64,000 nt of DNA from Acidobacteriota bacterium (GTDB taxonomy: Bacteria; Acidobacteriota; Terriglobia; Terriglobales; Acidobacteriaceae). The stretch lies in NCBI GenBank assembly GCA_018268895.1, contig JAFDVP010000007.1, positions 947,570-1,011,569 on the forward strand. Direction: 5' to 3'. Positions within the stretch are counted from its first letter, which is position 1, and the number at the start of each line of letters is the position of its first letter. The notes under the pieces are model-generated. The model saw only the letters and a list, made by a program, of their open reading frames with translations. It had not been told where the DNA came from and did no database searches. Positions 61,124 to 64,000 of the stretch are shown piece after piece. The position numbers and the translations under genes were made by a program.

Positions 61124-62710
61124 ATGCGGATTTCGCCTATCTGCAAAAAGCTGGTTTTCGGTCGGCCGGTCGTATTGCGGTTGTCTGTCCTTGCACTCAT
61201 CGCGTTCGGCCTGCCCGCATTTGCACAAAGCGACCTGACCGGCTACTGGAACCTGCGTGTACCCAATGGAGATGGAACCTATCGTGAAACATTTTTCCAG
61301 TTGGAGCAGAAGGGGGAGGCGCTGACCGGCAAATGGTTTGGTCGCGACTCGAACGGAATTCCGATGGAAGGAAGCATCAAAGGCGACGCTGTGCACATCG
61401 CGACCGTGCCGCCGCCGGCTCCGGCAGGTACTCCGGCTGGCGGCTTCGCACGCCGCCCGGTTGTTTATGACGGCACCTTGCATGATGGCAGAATTACGCT
61501 CACCTCGCACGGCTTCCGTGGACAGGTGATGACTGGCGACGCGGAACGCACGACAAGGGAAGCAGCCATGCCTCCTGCGCCTTTACCGCTCCCCGCCCTC
61601 ATCGATGTTCCCGATAACGGCATGGTCCGCACGCCGCCGATGGGGTGGAACAGTTGGAACAAATTCGCGGGCAAGATCACTGACAAAGATGTTCGCGAGA
61701 TGGCCGACGCCATGGTCAGCAGTGGCATGAATAAGCTTGGCTACGTATACATCAACATCGACGATACCTGGGAAGGTGGCCGCGACAAGGACGGCAACAT
61801 CCTCACCAACACAAAGTTTCCCGACATGAAGGCGCTTGCCGATTACGTTCACTCCAAAGGCCTCAAGCTGGGAATCTACTCCTCTCCAGGGCCCAAGACC
61901 TGCGCTGGATATACAGGCAGCTTCGGCCACGAGGAGCAGGATGCAAAGACATACGCCGCGTGGGGCATCGACTACCTGAAATACGACCTGTGCAGCGCAC
62001 GGAACATCTATTCGTCCACTGAGCAGAACCACCGCGGTCTCTATCAGAAGATGGGGGTGGCCCTTCAGGCTACTGGACGGCCCATCGTATTGAGCCTCTG
62101 CCAGTATGGCGAAAACGATCCATGGAAGTGGGGCGCCAAAGCCGGGGGCAACCTGTGGAGGACGACAGGCGATATACGCGATACCTGGGAGTCGATGGAC
62201 AAGATTGGCTTTTCGCAACTTGCCATCGCTTCTTATACCCGGCCCGGCCACTGGAACGACCCCGATATGCTCGAGATCGGCAATGGAGGCATGAGCGCCG
62301 ACGAATACAGAACGCACATGAGCCTGTGGTCCATGCTTTCAGCGCCGCTGATTGCCGGCAACGATCTGCGCAATATGTCGGACGAGACAAAATCCATACT
62401 GTTGAATGCCGAGGTCATTGCTGTCGATCAGGATGCCGCGGCGCTCCCGACAAGCGAACTCTCAAAAAATGGGAATCTCGAAGTTCTTACTCGAAAGATG
62501 AAGGATGGCTCCGTCATCGTAGGCATCTTCAATCGTGGGGAGCAGGCTGCTCCTGAAACCGTCGACCTGGCCAGCGTCGATCCTTCGTTTGCGGGAAAGA
62601 AACTGCGCGCGCGCGATCTATGGAAGCATGAGGACATTGCTGTAAAGGGTGATCGCTTCGAGTCTTCCGTCCCGGGCCACGGGGTTGTGCTGCTCCGGGT
62701 AAGAAAGTAG
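61124..62710 (+). CDS. Secreted alpha-galactosidase, glycoside hydrolase family 27
   Basis: 528 residues from ATG 61124; TTG 61118, five nt after AAAGGAG, is an equal alternative. Signal peptide (LRLSVLALIAFGLPAFAQ). An N-terminal beta domain of about 120 residues (GYWNLRVPNGDGTYRETFFQ) precedes the GH27 barrel: TPPMGWNSWNKFAGKITDKD, LKYDLCSARN with nucleophile Asp288, and HWNDPDMLEIGNGG, where Asp379 or Asp381 is the acid/base. A C-terminal beta domain ends the protein. Removes terminal alpha-galactose. Context with a TonB receptor and LacI gene suggests a small uptake locus. Confidence 0.93.
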   Translation: MRISPICKKLVFGRPVVLRLSVLALIAFGLPAFAQSDLTGYWNLRVPNGDGTYRETFFQLEQKGEALTGKWFGRDSNGIPMEGSIKGDAVHIATVPPPAPAGTPAGGFARRPVVYDGTLHDGRITLTSHGFRGQVMTGDAERTTREAAMPPAPLPLPALIDVPDNGMVRTPPMGWNSWNKFAGKITDKDVREMADAMVSSGMNKLGYVYINIDDTWEGGRDKDGNILTNTKFPDMKALADYVHSKGLKLGIYSSPGPKTCAGYTGSFGHEEQDAKTYAAWGIDYLKYDLCSARNIYSSTEQNHRGLYQKMGVALQATGRPIVLSLCQYGENDPWKWGAKAGGNLWRTTGDIRDTWESMDKIGFSQLAIASYTRPGHWNDPDMLEIGNGGMSADEYRTHMSLWSMLSAPLIAGNDLRNMSDETKSILLNAEVIAVDQDAAALPTSELSKNGNLEVLTRKMKDGSVIVGIFNRGEQAAPETVDLASVDPSFAGKKLRARDLWKHEDIAVKGDRFESSVPGHGVVLLRVRK

Positions 62711-62745
62711 GGTGAAAGAAACGTGGGACTGGAGGATCTGAACGA

Positions 62746-63750
62746 ATGAATATCCGCCAGGTAGCGAAGGCGGCCGGGGTCTCGTCGGCTACTGTATCGC
62801 GCGTCTTTACACGATCGGCTCCGGTTGACCCACAGACGGAACGAAAGGTAAACAAGGCCGCGAAGCAGCTTGGATACTTTCCCAATACGTATGCCCGTGC
62901 ACTTAGCTCAGGCAAAAGCAATACCTATGGCCTCATCATCTCAGACATCACCAACCCCTTCTTCCCGGACCTGGTAAAGCACTTCGAGAGACACGCGCTT
63001 GAATATGACTACGAGACGCTTGTCGTCGATACAGACTACGACCTGAAGCGCATGGAGCAATGCGTGCGACGTTTGCTGGAGCACAAGGTCGATGGCGTCG
63101 CCATCATGACCTCGGAGATGGAGCCAAGGCTGGTCCAGGTGCTCAGCCGCCGCGACATCCCCATGGTTTTCCTCGATACCGGCAAGGTCGGCCGCAACAT
63201 CAGCAACATCACGATTGATTATGAACAGGGCATCGCGCTCGCCATCGATCATCTTTTGCAGCTCGGGCACAAACGCATCGCCTTGATCCAGGGCCCGCCA
63301 ACTTTGAAGTCCGCCGTGACGCGCCGAAACGCGTTCGTCGCTTCGCTCAAACGCCGGAACATCACACTCCCACGCGAGTACATACACACCGGGAATCACG
63401 GAGTGGATGGGGGGCAGACCGCCATGAATGAGCTGCTCGATCTTCCTTCGCCCCCGACCGCTGTGATGTGCTCTAACGATCTGACTGCGATCGGCGCGCT
63501 CAATGCCGCACATGCGCGGGGCATACAGGTTCCGTCTGATCTGTCTCTCATCGGATTCGACGACATTCAATTGAGCGGATTCATGCAGCCGCCGCTAACG
63601 ACGATTCGTGTCTCGCGAGTGGAGATAGCCCGGCGCGCTTTCATGGCACTGTACGGCACGGTTCCCGGATCGCGAACGCGAACGGCAAATCACATGATCT
63701 CTACAGAATTGATCGTTCGCCGCTCTACCGCTTCTCCAGCAAAGCGCTAG
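62746..63750 (+). CDS. LacI-family transcriptional regulator
   Basis: 334 residues. GGAGG lies upstream of ATG 62746. The N-terminal helix-turn-helix (MNIRQVAKAAGVSSATVSRV) and hinge helix (ARALSSGKSNTYG) are typical, followed by a periplasmic-binding-like sensor (IISDITNPFFPDLVKHFE, VMCSNDLTAIGALNAAH, DLSLIGFDDIQLSGF). It follows the GH27 gene by 35 bp on the same strand and is likely cotranscribed. Presumed repressor of the galactosidase and receptor 2 genes, with a galactoside as inducer (inference). Confidence 0.93.
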   Translation: MNIRQVAKAAGVSSATVSRVFTRSAPVDPQTERKVNKAAKQLGYFPNTYARALSSGKSNTYGLIISDITNPFFPDLVKHFERHALEYDYETLVVDTDYDLKRMEQCVRRLLEHKVDGVAIMTSEMEPRLVQVLSRRDIPMVFLDTGKVGRNISNITIDYEQGIALAIDHLLQLGHKRIALIQGPPTLKSAVTRRNAFVASLKRRNITLPREYIHTGNHGVDGGQTAMNELLDLPSPPTAVMCSNDLTAIGALNAAHARGIQVPSDLSLIGFDDIQLSGFMQPPLTTIRVSRVEIARRAFMALYGTVPGSRTRTANHMISTELIVRRSTASPAKR

Positions 63751-63823
63751 ACATGAGACGTACGAAACGCGAGGCAGAGAACCGGAGCGCTCTGCTCTCA
63801 AAATAAACAATCATCGTCTTTAC

Positions 63824-64000
63824 TTATTCGACAGTTACGCTCTTCGCCAGATTCCTGGGCTGATCGACATCGCAACCCCTCCTCACGGCAACGTGATAAG
63901 CGAGTAGCTGCAACGGCACAACTTCAAGTATCGGCAGCAGCATCTCAGGAGCTTTGGGGATGTGGATGGTGTGTTCTACGAGACTGCATATCTCGTCGTC
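63824..64000 (-). CDS. glmS: Glutamine-fructose-6-phosphate transaminase, 3' end only
   Basis: The last 58 codons on the minus strand, running off the window. The translation ends [20 protein letters not shown] then [13 protein letters not shown], the invariant C-terminus of GlmS (second SIS domain). Makes glucosamine-6-phosphate for cell wall precursors. It is convergent to the LacI gene, 73 bp apart; a short hairpin (GCAGAG / CTCTGC, 63774-63795) may separate them. Confidence 0.95.
   Translation of the reverse strand, partial: DDEICSLVEHTIHIPKAPEMLLPILEVVPLQLLAYHVAVRRGCDVDQPRNLAKSVTVE

Overview
The window looks like chromosomal DNA of an Acidobacteriota member (class Terriglobia, close to Granulicella, Edaphobacter or Terriglobus). 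The markers are a PadR regulator next to a giant MacB/FtsX-type permease of the acidobacterial orphan kind, two very large Oar-like TonB receptors with N-terminal carboxypeptidase-regulatory domains, a DUF2934 protein with a histone-H1-like tail, and paired sigma/anti-sigma operons. No search was run, so the taxonomic call is inference from gene families.

Layout. 1-13.1 kb is ordinary chromosome: 5'-truncated rnr, a translationally coupled GH18/NagX-like pair, tRNA-Thr, a PLC-like phosphodiesterase, a MerR/TPR protein, an acyl-CoA dehydrogenase, an MFS transporter, tRNA-Arg, a DUF72/YheT hydrolase operon, tRNA-His, a DUF4112 protein and tRNA-Pro. 13.17-23.65 kb is a proposed integrated mobile element in the 3' end of tRNA-Pro. 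It has a serine recombinase operon (rolling-circle-type initiator, a 60-residue protein, recombinase), unknown small genes, an IS481 remnant, and an RHS-repeat protein followed by a small membrane protein. A 9-bp direct repeat brackets it, and the recombinase frame stays open across the predicted excised junction. 23.7-29.7 kb holds small secreted or membrane proteins and a second NagX-like protein. 29.7-35.4 kb holds a PadR-controlled permease, a LytTR response regulator and an ECF sigma operon. 35.5-45.1 kb holds rlmB, an M1-like protein with a damaged active site, a TPR protein, rnc, two lepB genes and an AsmA-like protein. 45.1-47.8 kb holds a second ECF sigma/anti-sigma pair and an acyltransferase. 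tRNA-Ala follows.

48.5-63.8 kb is nutrient-oriented: a TonB receptor, a LysR gene divergent from a DUF1338 (HglS-like) dioxygenase, a Tat-exported phosphatase-superfamily protein coupled to an unknown partner, then a second TonB receptor divergent from a GH27 alpha-galactosidase and LacI regulator. The last four form a small galactoside-uptake locus. The window ends in the 3' end of glmS.

Family assignments rest on motifs read by eye. Operators, terminators and attachment sites are inferred from symmetry and position only.
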